Shown: positions 55,478-64,000 of the stretch, piece by piece
Position numbering within the stretch: the stretch's first letter is position 1
Layout of the letters: every line of letters begins with the position of its first letter
From: JACDER01 sp963717765
GTDB lineage: Bacteria; Actinomycetota; Thermoleophilia; Gaiellales; Gaiellaceae
NCBI GenBank assembly: GCA_963717765.1
Contig: CAVQWX010000001.1
Location: 124,001 to 188,000 of the forward strand
Length of the DNA stretch: 64,000 bases
Reading direction: 5' to 3'
Notes under the pieces: model-generated
Told to the model about the DNA's origin: nothing
Databases searched by the model: none
What the model saw: the letters and a program-made list of their open reading frames with translations, nothing else
Made by a program: the position numbers and the translations under genes

Positions 55478-55496
55478 ATTAGTTGTTCTAACTAAT
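55478..55496. promoter_or_regulatory. MarR-type operator ATTAGTT-GTTCT-AACTAAT
   Basis: Perfect 7-bp arms with a 5-nt spacer exactly between the divergent ankyrin and marR starts. AT-rich palindromes of this size are typical MarR binding sites, so MarR probably represses both its own gene and the ankyrin gene. Confidence 0.7.
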
Positions 55497-55506
55497 CTTC
55501 ATCCCT

Positions 55507-55929
55507 ATGTCAAGCCAGACCGAGCTCGCCGATCGCCTCCACTCCGCCGCCATCCACGTCCTGCGCCGCGTCGCGCGCGAGGACACTGCGTCGGGGCTCG
55601 GCGGCCCCGCGCTCTCGGCCCTGTCCGTCGTCGTCTTCGGCGGGCCGCTCAGCCTGGGAAAGCTCGCCGAGGCCGAGCAGGTCACTCCGCCGACGATGAC
55701 GCGAACCGTCCAGGGGCTCGAGGCGGAGGAGCTCGTCCGGCGGGAGAAGGACGAGTGGGACGGCAGGATCGTGAACATCCACGCGACGCAAAAGGGGGTC
55801 GAGGTGCTCCAGGCGGCGAGAGCCCGCAGGGTCGCGGCGCTCGCATCCTCGCTCGCAGGGCTCGGGGAGCGCGATGTGCGCACGTTGGAGCGTGCAGCGA
55901 GCCTGCTGGAGCGCGCAGCTTCGCGCTGA
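55507..55929 (+). CDS. MarR-family transcriptional regulator
   Basis: A 140-residue protein. Winged HTH spans about 50-105: GPLSLGKLAEAEQVTPPTMT, RTVQGLEAEELVRREKDEWD, with the wing GRIVNIHATQKGVEVLQAAR; a C-terminal dimer helix follows. The ATG at 55507 is 10 bp from the palindrome. Ligand unknown. Confidence 0.9.
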   Translation: MSSQTELADRLHSAAIHVLRRVAREDTASGLGGPALSALSVVVFGGPLSLGKLAEAEQVTPPTMTRTVQGLEAEELVRREKDEWDGRIVNIHATQKGVEVLQAARARRVAALASSLAGLGERDVRTLERAASLLERAASR

Positions 55930-55944
55930 CAGAGCGCCGATACC

Positions 55945-58900
55945 ATGCGGCGCATGGATCACCGGGTCAGGGTCGAGGAGCCCGGCCCTCGCGGAGCGCC
56001 GGCTGAGGATGTCAGGCGCGCGGAGAGCGCGCTCGAGTCGTTGCTCGCGGACGACCTGGAGCAGACCAAGGGCTTCCTCGCTGTCGACACGGTCGCCGTG
56101 CTCCTCCTGGACGAGCACGAGGAGACGCTGGTCGCCCGCGCGGCGAGCGGGCTCGAGGAGGAAGTCGAACAAGGCGTTCGCATCCCGGTCGGAAAGGGCT
56201 TCGCGGGGAGGGTCGCGGCCATCCGCGCGCCGGTCATCATCGAGGACGTCGACCACGCGGACCTCTTCAATCCCCTGCTGCGGAAGAAGGGCATCAAGTC
56301 GCTGCTCGGCGTGCCGCTCGAGGTCGCCGACAAGTTGCTCGGCGTCGTGCACGTCGGCTCGCTCACGCCGCGCTCGTTCGGTGACCGTGACATCGCCATG
56401 CTCAGAAGCGTCGCGCGGCGTATCGCGATTCCGGTCGAGCAGGCGGCTCTGTATGGCACGGAGCGCAGCGCGCGCGTCCAGCTGGAGGCGGTTCGCGCGC
56501 AGCTGGCGTTTCTCGCTGAGGCCAGCGCCGTCTTCGGCTCGTCGCTCGACTACGAGACCACGCTCGGCAGCGTCGCTCGGCTCGCGGTGCCGGCGCTCGC
56601 GGACTGGTGCGTGATCGATGTCATCGACGACGGTGGAGCGGTGAGGCGGGTGGCGTCGGTGTGCGCGAACCCCGCGTACGACGCGCTGGCGGACGAGCTG
56701 CGAGACAACTATCCCGCGCGCCCGGAGCGCATGGAAGGGACATCGAAGGTGCTGCGCACCGGGCGCTCGGAGCTCGTCGCGGAGATCACGCCGGAATGGC
56801 TCGAGGCGATCGCGCCGGACAGCCGCCAGCGCAAGATCCTGAGCTCGCTGGGCCTGCGCTCGAACATCCTCGTCCCCCTGATTGCCCGTGGGCGGACGCT
56901 CGGAGTGCTCACGCTCGCGACCTCGGAGTCGCAGCGCCGGTACCACGAGGGAGACCTGAGGATGGCCGAGGAGCTGGCCGCGCGGGCAGCTCTGGCGGTC
57001 GACAACGCGCGCCTCTTCCACGAGGCGGAGGAATCGCTCGGCCTGCTCGACGCGCTCTTCGCAACCGCGCCGGTCGGCCTGGCGTTCTATGACCGGGAGC
57101 TCCGTTACCTGAAGATCAACGACACGCTGGCCGCACTGAACGGCGTCTCCGCCGCTGAGCACCTCGGCCGGACCGCGCATGAGGTCATTCCCGCGCTCGC
57201 CGAAAAGGTCGAGCCGTTCCTTCGCTCGGTTCTCGATACCGGCGAGCCGGTGCTCGGCCAGGAGCTGCGCGGGGCGACTGCGGCCACGGCGGAGGAGCGC
57301 TACTGGCTCGCGAGCTACTACCCGGTCCGCAGCGGCGACGGCGAGACGATCGGCGTCGGCGCTGTCGTCTCAGACCTGACGGAGCGCACGCGCTCTCAGC
57401 TGCGGTTGGCCGCGCAGTACCAGGTCACGCGCGTCCTTTCCGCCGCCATGAGCTTCGACGAAGCCGCGGAAGAGCTGCTTGCCGCGCTATGCGAGAACCT
57501 CGACTGGACGGCTGGGCGGATCTGGACGGCCGAGGACGGTGACGCCCTCGAGCTGCGAAACGTGTACCTGCCGGCCGGTGTCGACGACGGCGACCTCGGC
57601 GACGCTGGGCTGGCCGACGCGGCGTTGAAGAGCGGGCGTGCGGAGTGGGTCACCGATCTGTCCGGATCGGACGCCGCCCTGAAGTCCGGCCTCGCCTTTC
57701 CGATCCTGGTGGGCTCGAGCGTGTGCGGCGTCGTCGAGCTGCAGAGCACCGAGCGGCGCGAGCGCGATGAGAACCTCCTCGCGATGAGCTCGGCACTGGG
57801 CAGCCAGATTGGCCAGTTCATCGAGCGGACGCGGGCGGAGGAGGCGAGCGAACGCGCACGCAAGCGCCTCGCGTTCCTGGCCGAGGCAAGCCGCGTCCTT
57901 TCGTCCTCGCTGGACTTCGACGCGACGCTGCAGAGGATCGCCGAGCTGGCGGTGCCGACGCTCGCAGACTGGTGCGGCGTCTCCACGCTCGACGACAACG
58001 GCGAGCTGAAGCAAGTCGCGATCGCGCACGTGGACAAGAGCAAGATCGCCTGGGCCAGGGAGCTGGCCGAGCGCTATCCGCCCGATCCCGATTCCCAGTA
58101 CGGCTCGTTCGCGGTGATGCGCTCCGGGGAGTCAATTCTGATGCCGCTCATCCCGCAGGAGATCCTGATCGAGTCGGCCGTGGACGACGAACACCGCCAG
58201 GTAATCGAGGAGTTGGAGGCACGCTCGTACATCGCCGCCCCGCTGATCGTCCGCGACCGGGCGTTCGGCGTGATCGCTTTCCTCACGACTGGCTCGTACG
58301 GGCGCGTATACGACGAGCAGGATCTCGAGTTCGCCGAGGAGCTCGCACGGCGCGCCGGAATCGCAGTGGAGAACGCCGAGCTCTTTCGCCGCGCGGTCGA
58401 GAACGAGGAGCAACAGCGCTTCCTGGCCGAGGCGGGAAGCGCGCTCGCGTCCTCGCTCGACTACGAGGTCACGCTGCAGCGCGTCGCCCGCCTCACGCTG
58501 CCCGCTCTTGCCGACTGGTGCATCGTGGACCTGCTGGAGGGAGACGAGATCCACCGCGTGGCGGTCGCAGCGCGCCGGGAGGAAAGCCAGCGAGCGCTCG
58601 AGGAGCTGCGCCGCTCGTACGAGCCGACGCTCGACTCGCCCCAGCCGGCCGCGCAGGCACTGCGCGAGCGCGAGGCTGTTCTCTTTCAGGACTTCACGCC
58701 CGAGTTGCTGAAGGCGACGACTCGGGACGAACGGCACTTCGAGCTGATGGAGCAGCTCGCACCGTGTTCGGCCATGGCCTTGCCGCTGATGGCGCGAGGG
58801 AACGTCATCGGCGCGATCACCTTCGCCTGGGCCGAGTCGGGCCGCCGCTACACCAACGCCGACCTCCCGCTCGCAGAGGAGATCGCCCGCCGCGCCGGCC

Positions 58901-60027
58901 TCGCGGTCGACAACGCCCGCCTGCACCGCGAAGCGGAGGAGCGCGCGCGCGCGGCCCTCGTCCTCAGCCACGTCGGCGACGGCGTCTTCATGGTCGACAG
59001 CGACGGCATCGTCCGGCTCTGGAACCCGGCGGCTCAGTCGATTACGGGCCTGCGCGCCGACGAGGTGCTGGGCGGCCATGCGGAGCGCGTCATCCCGGGT
59101 TGGGCCGAGCTGACCGAGCGGATCTCGGTCGCCGCCGAGCCTGCTCCGGCCGCTCGCCGCGCCGAGACCGTCCCGTTCGATCTCCGCGGCCGCGAGCTCT
59201 GGCTCTCGATCACCGGCGTGGGGCTCGCCGAAGGGACGGTCTACGCGTTTCGCGATCTCACCGAGGAGCGCGCCCTCGAGCGGATGCGCAGCGACTTCGT
59301 CGCCACGATCTCGCACGAGCTGAGAACGCCGCTCGCCTCTGTCTACGGAGCGGCGGTCACTCTGATCCAGCGCGACGAGACGCTGGGCCCTGAGCACCGC
59401 TCGCGGCTGCTCGGTGTGATCGCGAGTGAGGCGGACCGGCTCGCCCGCATCGTGAACGACGTCCTTCTCGCGAGCCGGCTCGACTCGCAGCAGCTCGCTT
59501 TCCAGATCGAGCGCTGCGACCCCGGCGAGGCCCTGAGCCGGACGATCGACGCGGCGCGAGCGCACCTCCCCCCAGGGGTCGAGATCGCCGTCCAACCGGG
59601 CCCTGCTCCCGCCGCGGTCGCCGCGGACGCGGAGAGGCTGCGCCAGATTCTCGGGAACCTGATCGACAACGCGGTCAAGTACTCACCCGACGGCGGGACG
59701 ATTCTTGTCGCGTACGAGCGCGTGGGCGACAGGCTCCGCTTCTCGGTCGCCGACCAGGGCATCGGCATCCCGCCGGAGGAGGGCGAGCGGATCTTCGAGA
59801 AGTTCTACCGCCTCGACCCCAACCTGCTCAGAGGCGTGGGCGGCACCGGCCTCGGCTTGTACATATCGCGCGAGCTCGCCGCGCGCATGCGCGGGTCGAT
59901 CTGGGTGGACTCGGCGCTCGGGGAGGGCTCGACCTTCTACTTCGAGCTTCCCCTCGCCGACGGCCTCGAGCCTGGGCCGGGACGGCCGCCCCCCGGCCGG
60001 CCCGGCGAAGTGCTCGTGGATCAGTAG
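55945..60027 (+). CDS. Large hybrid sensor histidine kinase (GAF-GAF-PAS-GAF-GAF-GAF-PAS-HisKA-HATPase)
   Basis: A 1360-residue protein. A GAF domain at about 30-170 (GVRIPVGKGFAGRVAAIRAP), a second at 185-360, PAS at about 370-485, GAF at 490-630, GAF at 650-805, GAF at 815-985, PAS at 990-1100, then the H-box ATISHELRTPLASV with His1124. HATPase motifs follow: N-box LIDNAVKYS, G1 DQGIGIPPEEGERIFEKFY, G2 GGTGLGLYIS. Repeated phrases (SSLDYE.TL, LADWC) show that GAF domains 2, 4 and 5 arose by duplication. No membrane segments, so it is a cytoplasmic sensor; no response regulator is adjacent. Confidence 0.9.
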   Translation: MRRMDHRVRVEEPGPRGAPAEDVRRAESALESLLADDLEQTKGFLAVDTVAVLLLDEHEETLVARAASGLEEEVEQGVRIPVGKGFAGRVAAIRAPVIIEDVDHADLFNPLLRKKGIKSLLGVPLEVADKLLGVVHVGSLTPRSFGDRDIAMLRSVARRIAIPVEQAALYGTERSARVQLEAVRAQLAFLAEASAVFGSSLDYETTLGSVARLAVPALADWCVIDVIDDGGAVRRVASVCANPAYDALADELRDNYPARPERMEGTSKVLRTGRSELVAEITPEWLEAIAPDSRQRKILSSLGLRSNILVPLIARGRTLGVLTLATSESQRRYHEGDLRMAEELAARAALAVDNARLFHEAEESLGLLDALFATAPVGLAFYDRELRYLKINDTLAALNGVSAAEHLGRTAHEVIPALAEKVEPFLRSVLDTGEPVLGQELRGATAATAEERYWLASYYPVRSGDGETIGVGAVVSDLTERTRSQLRLAAQYQVTRVLSAAMSFDEAAEELLAALCENLDWTAGRIWTAEDGDALELRNVYLPAGVDDGDLGDAGLADAALKSGRAEWVTDLSGSDAALKSGLAFPILVGSSVCGVVELQSTERRERDENLLAMSSALGSQIGQFIERTRAEEASERARKRLAFLAEASRVLSSSLDFDATLQRIAELAVPTLADWCGVSTLDDNGELKQVAIAHVDKSKIAWARELAERYPPDPDSQYGSFAVMRSGESILMPLIPQEILIESAVDDEHRQVIEELEARSYIAAPLIVRDRAFGVIAFLTTGSYGRVYDEQDLEFAEELARRAGIAVENAELFRRAVENEEQQRFLAEAGSALASSLDYEVTLQRVARLTLPALADWCIVDLLEGDEIHRVAVAARREESQRALEELRRSYEPTLDSPQPAAQALREREAVLFQDFTPELLKATTRDERHFELMEQLAPCSAMALPLMARGNVIGAITFAWAESGRRYTNADLPLAEEIARRAGLAVDNARLHREAEERARAALVLSHVGDGVFMVDSDGIVRLWNPAAQSITGLRADEVLGGHAERVIPGWAELTERISVAAEPAPAARRAETVPFDLRGRELWLSITGVGLAEGTVYAFRDLTEERALERMRSDFVATISHELRTPLASVYGAAVTLIQRDETLGPEHRSRLLGVIASEADRLARIVNDVLLASRLDSQQLAFQIERCDPGEALSRTIDAARAHLPPGVEIAVQPGPAPAAVAADAERLRQILGNLIDNAVKYSPDGGTILVAYERVGDRLRFSVADQGIGIPPEEGERIFEKFYRLDPNLLRGVGGTGLGLYISRELAARMRGSIWVDSALGEGSTFYFELPLADGLEPGPGRPPPGRPGEVLVDQ

Positions 60028-60254
60028 GTGCTCGGGGGGCCTTCGTCGACGTACGTCGTCCGGCGGCGCGAAGACCAGTAGCCGGGACCCGCCCAAGTAT
60101 TCCAGTAGATCATCGACAGCACGAGGCCGACCGCACCGACGATCGTGACGATCCAGCCGAGGGTGTGGATGTCGACCGCCGACGAGTTGGCGTTGACCGC
60201 GAGGGCCAGGATCAGGCCGACGGCGATCAGTATCAGACTTACTCCGAATCCCAT
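60021..60254 (-). CDS. Small two-span membrane protein (DUF6458-like)
   Basis: ATG 60254 with ribosome site GGGAGGT 6 nt upstream; 77 residues. MGFGVSLILIAVGLILALAV is helix 1, DIHTLGWIVTIVGAVGLVLS helix 2, then an aromatic/basic tail ending PPSTY. The pattern fits the short actinobacterial DUF6458 proteins. The stop overlaps the kinase's 3' end by 7 nt. Confidence 0.75.
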   Translation of the reverse strand: MGFGVSLILIAVGLILALAVNANSSAVDIHTLGWIVTIVGAVGLVLSMIYWNTWAGPGYWSSRRRTTYVDEGPPSTY

Positions 60255-60364
60255 TGAACCTCCCTTTGGATTGGGGGCGTGATACCCCTCGGAGCCGCGC
60301 GCTAATCCGGCTACTTGCAACTTTGTGGCGCAGGCGGCGGAGCGTTCAGTAGTCTCGGTTTTCC

Positions 60365-61372
60365 GTGCGAAGGGGTTCGCTCTTTCAGCTGCTCGTGATC
60401 GGGGTTCTGATCGGCGGCGCGGTATCCGCGGTCGCTCTCCTGATTCCCTGGCTGCCCCCGTCCGCCTCGGTCGAGCGCGGCCGGATCGACGTCGTGTTCT
60501 GGCTCGTGACGGCGATCTGCATCGCGATCTTCGCCATCGTCTTTGCGGTCTTGATCTTCTCGTACATGCGCTTCCGCGCACGTGCCGACGACGATTCCGA
60601 CGGCCCGCCGATTCATGGGCATACCGGGCTCGAGATCGCGTGGACGGCCGTGCCGACCGTGCTCGTGGTGGTGATCGCGGTCGCCAGCGCGGTCGCGCTC
60701 GCCAAGAACGACCGCATCCCCGCCGACCATATGACGGTCGACGTGACCGCGCAGCAGTTCGCCTGGAGCTTCAAGTACCCGGGTGGGGGGGACGTGACCT
60801 CGACCGAGCTCCGGCTCCCGCTGAACAAGTCCACCGAGCTGAAGCTGCAATCGCTCGACGTCATCCACTCGTTCTGGGTTCCGCAGTTCGGGCAGAAGCA
60901 GGATGTCGTGCCCGGGATCACGACCCACCTCAAGATCACGCCGAACAAGGTCGGCAAGTTCCCCGTGATCTGCACAGAGCTCTGCGGGCTCGGGCACGCC
61001 CTGATGCGCTCGTGGGCCATCGTGATGGAGCCCGCGGCGTTCAAGAAGTGGCTCGCGGAGGCGAAGAAGGGAATCTCCGGCCCGGGCGCCGGGCTCGCCG
61101 TCTTCAACAACAACGGTTGCGGCAGCTGTCACACCTTCAAACCGGCCGCCGCGAACGGAAAGGTCGGGCCCGACCTCGACGACCTCGCGGCGTCCGCGAA
61201 GAAGGCCGGAGTCCCGCTCGACCAGTTCGTCCGCGAGTCCATCGTCGACCCGAACAAGTACATCGCACCCGGATACTCTCCCAACGTCATGCCGAAGACC
61301 TTCGGGAGCCTTCCCAAGTCGCAGCTCGACGCGGTCGTCAGCTATCTGGTGAGCGGAGGTAAGAAGTCCTGA
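60365..61372 (+). CDS. coxB: Cytochrome c oxidase subunit II with fused cytochrome c domain (caa3 type)
   Basis: GTG at 60365; 335 residues. Two N-terminal membrane helices (about 7-30, 45-68), CuA domain with HSFWVPQFGQK, the first His ligand, and CTELCGLGHALM (two Cys, His, Met). A C-terminal haem c domain carries NNGCGSCHTF (CxxCH) and distal Met in SPNVMPKTFG. It accepts electrons directly through its own haem c. One base overlap (TGATG) with ctaD. Confidence 0.94.
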   Translation: MRRGSLFQLLVIGVLIGGAVSAVALLIPWLPPSASVERGRIDVVFWLVTAICIAIFAIVFAVLIFSYMRFRARADDDSDGPPIHGHTGLEIAWTAVPTVLVVVIAVASAVALAKNDRIPADHMTVDVTAQQFAWSFKYPGGGDVTSTELRLPLNKSTELKLQSLDVIHSFWVPQFGQKQDVVPGITTHLKITPNKVGKFPVICTELCGLGHALMRSWAIVMEPAAFKKWLAEAKKGISGPGAGLAVFNNNGCGSCHTFKPAAANGKVGPDLDDLAASAKKAGVPLDQFVRESIVDPNKYIAPGYSPNVMPKTFGSLPKSQLDAVVSYLVSGGKKS

Positions 61373-63327
61373 TGGAAGTCGCGCACGTCGACGTCGCCCA
61401 GCGGTACGACCTCGATCGGCCGCCGCCGACATCCGGCCGCCGCTACCTGACCCGGCCGGGCTGGGTGCGGGCGATCTGGATGACCGCCCTCTTCTTCGGG
61501 CTCGGTCTCGGGCTCGTCGTCTTCATCCGCTGGCTCGCCGGCTGGCACCCGATCGTCGACTGGCAGGTCATCACTGTCGTCGCGATCCTGACCTCCGCGC
61601 CTATCGGCTTCCTCGCGGGACTCGGCGCCTTCGACTACTGGGTGGACTACGCGCTCGGCAAGGCGACGAAGCCGGAGGACCATTCGGGCCACGGCGCGCG
61701 CTCGTGGAAGGACTACTTCCGCGTCAACACCGACCACAAGGTCATCGGCGTCCAGTACGTGTCGACCACGATCTTCTTCTTCCTGATCGCCGGGCTGCTG
61801 GCGATGATCATGCGCGCCGAGCTCGCGCGGCCGGGCATGCAGTTCGTGGACAACCAGACCTTCAACGGGCTGTTCTCCGTCCACGCCGCGCTGATGATCT
61901 TCCTGTTCGTCATCCCGGCCTTCGCCGGGCTCGCGAACTACGTCATCCCGCTGATGATCGGAGCGCCGGACATGGCGTTCCCGCGCCTGAACGCGCTCTC
62001 GTTCTGGCTGCTGCCGATCGCCGGGTTCATGATGCTGTCCTCGTTCCTCGTACCGGGAGGGCCGTTCGCGGCGGGGTGGACGAACTACGCGACGCTGTCC
62101 ATCCACCAGCCCCTTGGGAACGTGTTCTTCTCGATGGGCGTCCAGTGGGCCGGCGCGTCATCGATCATGACCGCGCTCAACTTCCTGGTCACGATCATCA
62201 CCATGCGCGCGCCGGGGATGACGTTCTGGCGCATGCCGCTGCTCGTGTGGGCGAACTTCACCACGTCGCTGCTGGTCGTCATCGCGACGCCGTTCATCGC
62301 CGGATCGCAGTTCTTCGTCATGTTCGACCGGGTCATGCACACGCACTTCTTCGACCCGTCGGCCGGCGGCTACGTCCTCGGCTACCAGCACATCTTCTGG
62401 TTCTACTCGCACCCGGCCGTCTACATCATGATGCTGCCCGGCTTCGGCATCGCCTCGGAGGTGATCTCCGTCATGGCACGGAAGCCGATATTCGGGTACC
62501 GCCTCATGGCGTTATCGCTCATGGCGATCCTCATCCTCGGCTTCTCCGTGTGGGCTCACCACATGTTCGTCTCGGGCATGGCGTCGTGGCTGCGCGTGCC
62601 GATGATGATCACGACGCTGTTGATCGCGATTCCGACCGGGATCAAGGTCTTCTCCTGGTTAGCGACCTTATGGGAGGGGAGGATCAACTTCTCCACGCCG
62701 ATGCTGTGGGCGCTCGGCTTCGTCTCCATGTTCGTGATCGGCGGGCTGTCCGGGATCTATCTCGGCTCCGTGCCCATCGATATTCACGTCTCCGACACGT
62801 ACTTCGTCGTTGCGCACATCCACTACGTGCTGCTCGGGGGGTCGCTGTTCACGGTCTTCGCGGGGATCTACTACTGGTTCCCGAAAATGACCGGCCGCAT
62901 GTACAACGAGCGGCTCGGCAAGCTCCATTTCTGGCTCACGTTCGTCGGGTTCAACGCGACGTTCTTCCCGATGCACTGGCTAGGGCTGCAGGGGATGCCC
63001 CGGCGCGTGGCCGACTACGCGCCGCGCTTCGGCGACCTCAACTTCGTCATCTCGATTGCGTCGTTCTTCCTGGGCGCGTCGTTCCTCATCTTCGTCTACA
63101 ACATGATCGTCTCGTGGGCGCGCGGGCCGATCGCCGAGGCGAACCCGTGGAGGGCGCTGACGCTCGAGTGGCAGGTCTCCTCGCCGCCGCCGGTCTTCAA
63201 CTTCGACGAGATCCCGCAGGTCGTCGGCGCGCCGTACGAGTACGGCGTGGTAGGCGCACGGCACGCGGTCTTCAACGGGGATCGACCGGGCGTCGAGGCC
63301 GGCGAGCTGGAAAAGGTCGGACACTGA
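61372..63327 (+). CDS. ctaD: Cytochrome c oxidase subunit I, A2-type
   Basis: A 651-residue protein with two extra N-terminal membrane helices before the usual twelve. Haem-copper marks: LFSVHAALMIFLFVIPAFAG (low-spin haem His region), WFYSHPAVYIMMLPGFGIAS, WAHHMFVSGM (CuB His pair), and DTYFVVAHIHYVLLGGS (haem a3/a ligands). The motif is YSHPAV rather than GHPEV: the proton-channel Glu is replaced, as in A2-family oxidases such as those of Rhodothermus and Thermus. Reduces oxygen to water while pumping protons. Subunit III is not seen before the window ends. Confidence 0.94.
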   Translation: MEVAHVDVAQRYDLDRPPPTSGRRYLTRPGWVRAIWMTALFFGLGLGLVVFIRWLAGWHPIVDWQVITVVAILTSAPIGFLAGLGAFDYWVDYALGKATKPEDHSGHGARSWKDYFRVNTDHKVIGVQYVSTTIFFFLIAGLLAMIMRAELARPGMQFVDNQTFNGLFSVHAALMIFLFVIPAFAGLANYVIPLMIGAPDMAFPRLNALSFWLLPIAGFMMLSSFLVPGGPFAAGWTNYATLSIHQPLGNVFFSMGVQWAGASSIMTALNFLVTIITMRAPGMTFWRMPLLVWANFTTSLLVVIATPFIAGSQFFVMFDRVMHTHFFDPSAGGYVLGYQHIFWFYSHPAVYIMMLPGFGIASEVISVMARKPIFGYRLMALSLMAILILGFSVWAHHMFVSGMASWLRVPMMITTLLIAIPTGIKVFSWLATLWEGRINFSTPMLWALGFVSMFVIGGLSGIYLGSVPIDIHVSDTYFVVAHIHYVLLGGSLFTVFAGIYYWFPKMTGRMYNERLGKLHFWLTFVGFNATFFPMHWLGLQGMPRRVADYAPRFGDLNFVISIASFFLGASFLIFVYNMIVSWARGPIAEANPWRALTLEWQVSSPPPVFNFDEIPQVVGAPYEYGVVGARHAVFNGDRPGVEAGELEKVGH

Positions 63328-63328
63328 C

Positions 63329-64000
63329 GTGCGCCACGTCCTGGTCGTAGCCAACGAGACGGTCGCGGGTGAGAGCCTGATCAAGGCGCTGCGCGAGCAA
63401 GCCGAGGCCGGGCCGGTCCGCGTCACGGTCGTCTGCCCCATCAGCCAGCCGCGGCACGGCACGGTCGTCTACGAGGACACACGCCGCGCATCGGCCCGCC
63501 GCCGGCTCGACCAGACGCTCGCGATCCTGCGCGACGCCGGGATCTCCGCGCACGGCCTCGTCGTCGACACCGATCCCGTAAACGCGGTGCGGGACGCTCT
63601 GGCGCAGGACCAGGTCGACGAGATCGTCCTCTCGACCCATACGGAGCAGCGTTCCGGATGGATGCGCCGCGACGTGATCGACGCCGTTCTCAAGGTCGCG
63701 GGCTCGATCCCGGTCGAGCACGTGGTCGTGGACCTCGAGCACGAGGGTGAGGAGTCCAACGTCCTCGTCATCGCGAACGAGACGGTGCTCGGGAGGCCGC
63801 TGCTCGATCGAATTCGCGCGCGGGCGCGGCTCTCGCCGTCCAGCTTCCTGATCGTCTGCCCGCAGAGCGATCCAACCCAGTCGGAGCATCCGGAGGCGGA
63901 GCGGCGGCTGCGACGAGCGCTGGCCGTGCTGCGCGGCGAGGGCCTGGACGTGCACGGCCAGATCGCGCACCCCGACCCGTATATCGCTGTCATGCATGCG
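63329..64000 (+). CDS. Tandem UspA-like protein, 3' end outside window
   Basis: GTG at 63329, 1 bp after ctaD; open to base 64000 (224 residues). Two copies of a UspA/nucleotide-binding-like half: VRHVLVVANETVAGESLIKA and, about 140 residues later, NVLVIANETVLGRPLLDRIR, each followed by VTVVCP or FLIVCP. EIVLSTHTEQRSGWMRRDVI sits where UspA has its GxxGxxxxxxxGS ATP loop, which is altered. Position behind coxB-ctaD suggests co-transcription and an energy-stress role (inference). Confidence 0.7.
   Translation, partial: MRHVLVVANETVAGESLIKALREQAEAGPVRVTVVCPISQPRHGTVVYEDTRRASARRRLDQTLAILRDAGISAHGLVVDTDPVNAVRDALAQDQVDEIVLSTHTEQRSGWMRRDVIDAVLKVAGSIPVEHVVVDLEHEGEESNVLVIANETVLGRPLLDRIRARARLSPSSFLIVCPQSDPTQSEHPEAERRLRRALAVLRGEGLDVHGQIAHPDPYIAVMHA

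Overview
The window is high-GC DNA with long overlapping open frames, GTG/TTG starts and many 4-nt gene overlaps. It encodes a caa3-type cytochrome oxidase, MMPL transporters, class III cyclase/beta-propeller proteins, GAF-rich kinases and a Lon/Hsp20 pair. This mix suggests an actinobacterium, most likely of the Thermoleophilia (Gaiellales/Solirubrobacterales type). The lineage is inferred from gene content; no rRNA gene is present to confirm it.

Left flank (1-18113), ordinary chromosome: the 5' part of a trehalose-phosphatase, a pair of half-size TauE/SafE permeases, a secreted M23 peptidase, a small membrane protein, lon-hsp20, an MMPL exporter, the dTDP-L-rhamnose operon rmlA-rmlC-rmlD-rmlB, a giant secreted SpoIID-subtilase fusion, and a four-gene surface-sugar operon read leftwards (WecB/WbpI-like epimerase, Gfo/Idh/MocA dehydrogenase, hexapeptide acyltransferase, lipoprotein).

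Accessory region (18133-about 41000): it begins with an intact tRNA-Lys(CTT). Five further copies of the 3' half of this tRNA follow at about 21.3, 29.6, 34.0, 39.0 and 40.6 kb, all in the same orientation. Each copy closes a conserved block of 158-160 bp made of direct repeats plus the roughly 42-nt tRNA core. The blocks divide the region into five segments of about 1.5-8.2 kb. This is what serial, tandem integration of small tyrosine-recombinase elements at one tRNA gene should leave. Remnants of tRNA-Val(GAC) and tRNA-Arg(CCT) 3' ends, an integrase N-terminal fragment and two copies of a small HGxYS-type gene support this reading. Cargo: segment 1 has an XRE regulator, Vsr endonuclease and a broken McrB-like gene; segment 2 has an ATPase, a heavily frameshifted RecB-like nuclease/helicase, and an SHMT-like enzyme with a P-loop kinase; segment 3 has an oligopeptide-binding lipoprotein and a cyclase-propeller protein; segment 4 has a broken propeller-binding-protein fusion and an MMPL exporter; segment 5 has a secreted zincin with RTX-like repeats.

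Right flank (41110-64000), chromosome again: a second M23 peptidase, a collagen-like protein, small membrane proteins, a GNAT, a cupin, a stand-alone LigD polymerase domain, two coupled membrane proteins, an MFS-TetR pair, remnants of an ABC ATPase and a ferritin-like/VIT1 protein, a short acetate kinase, a triple-repeat lipoprotein, an ankyrin protein, MarR next to a five-GAF histidine kinase, and coxB-ctaD of an A2-type caa3 oxidase followed by a UspA-like gene cut by the window end.
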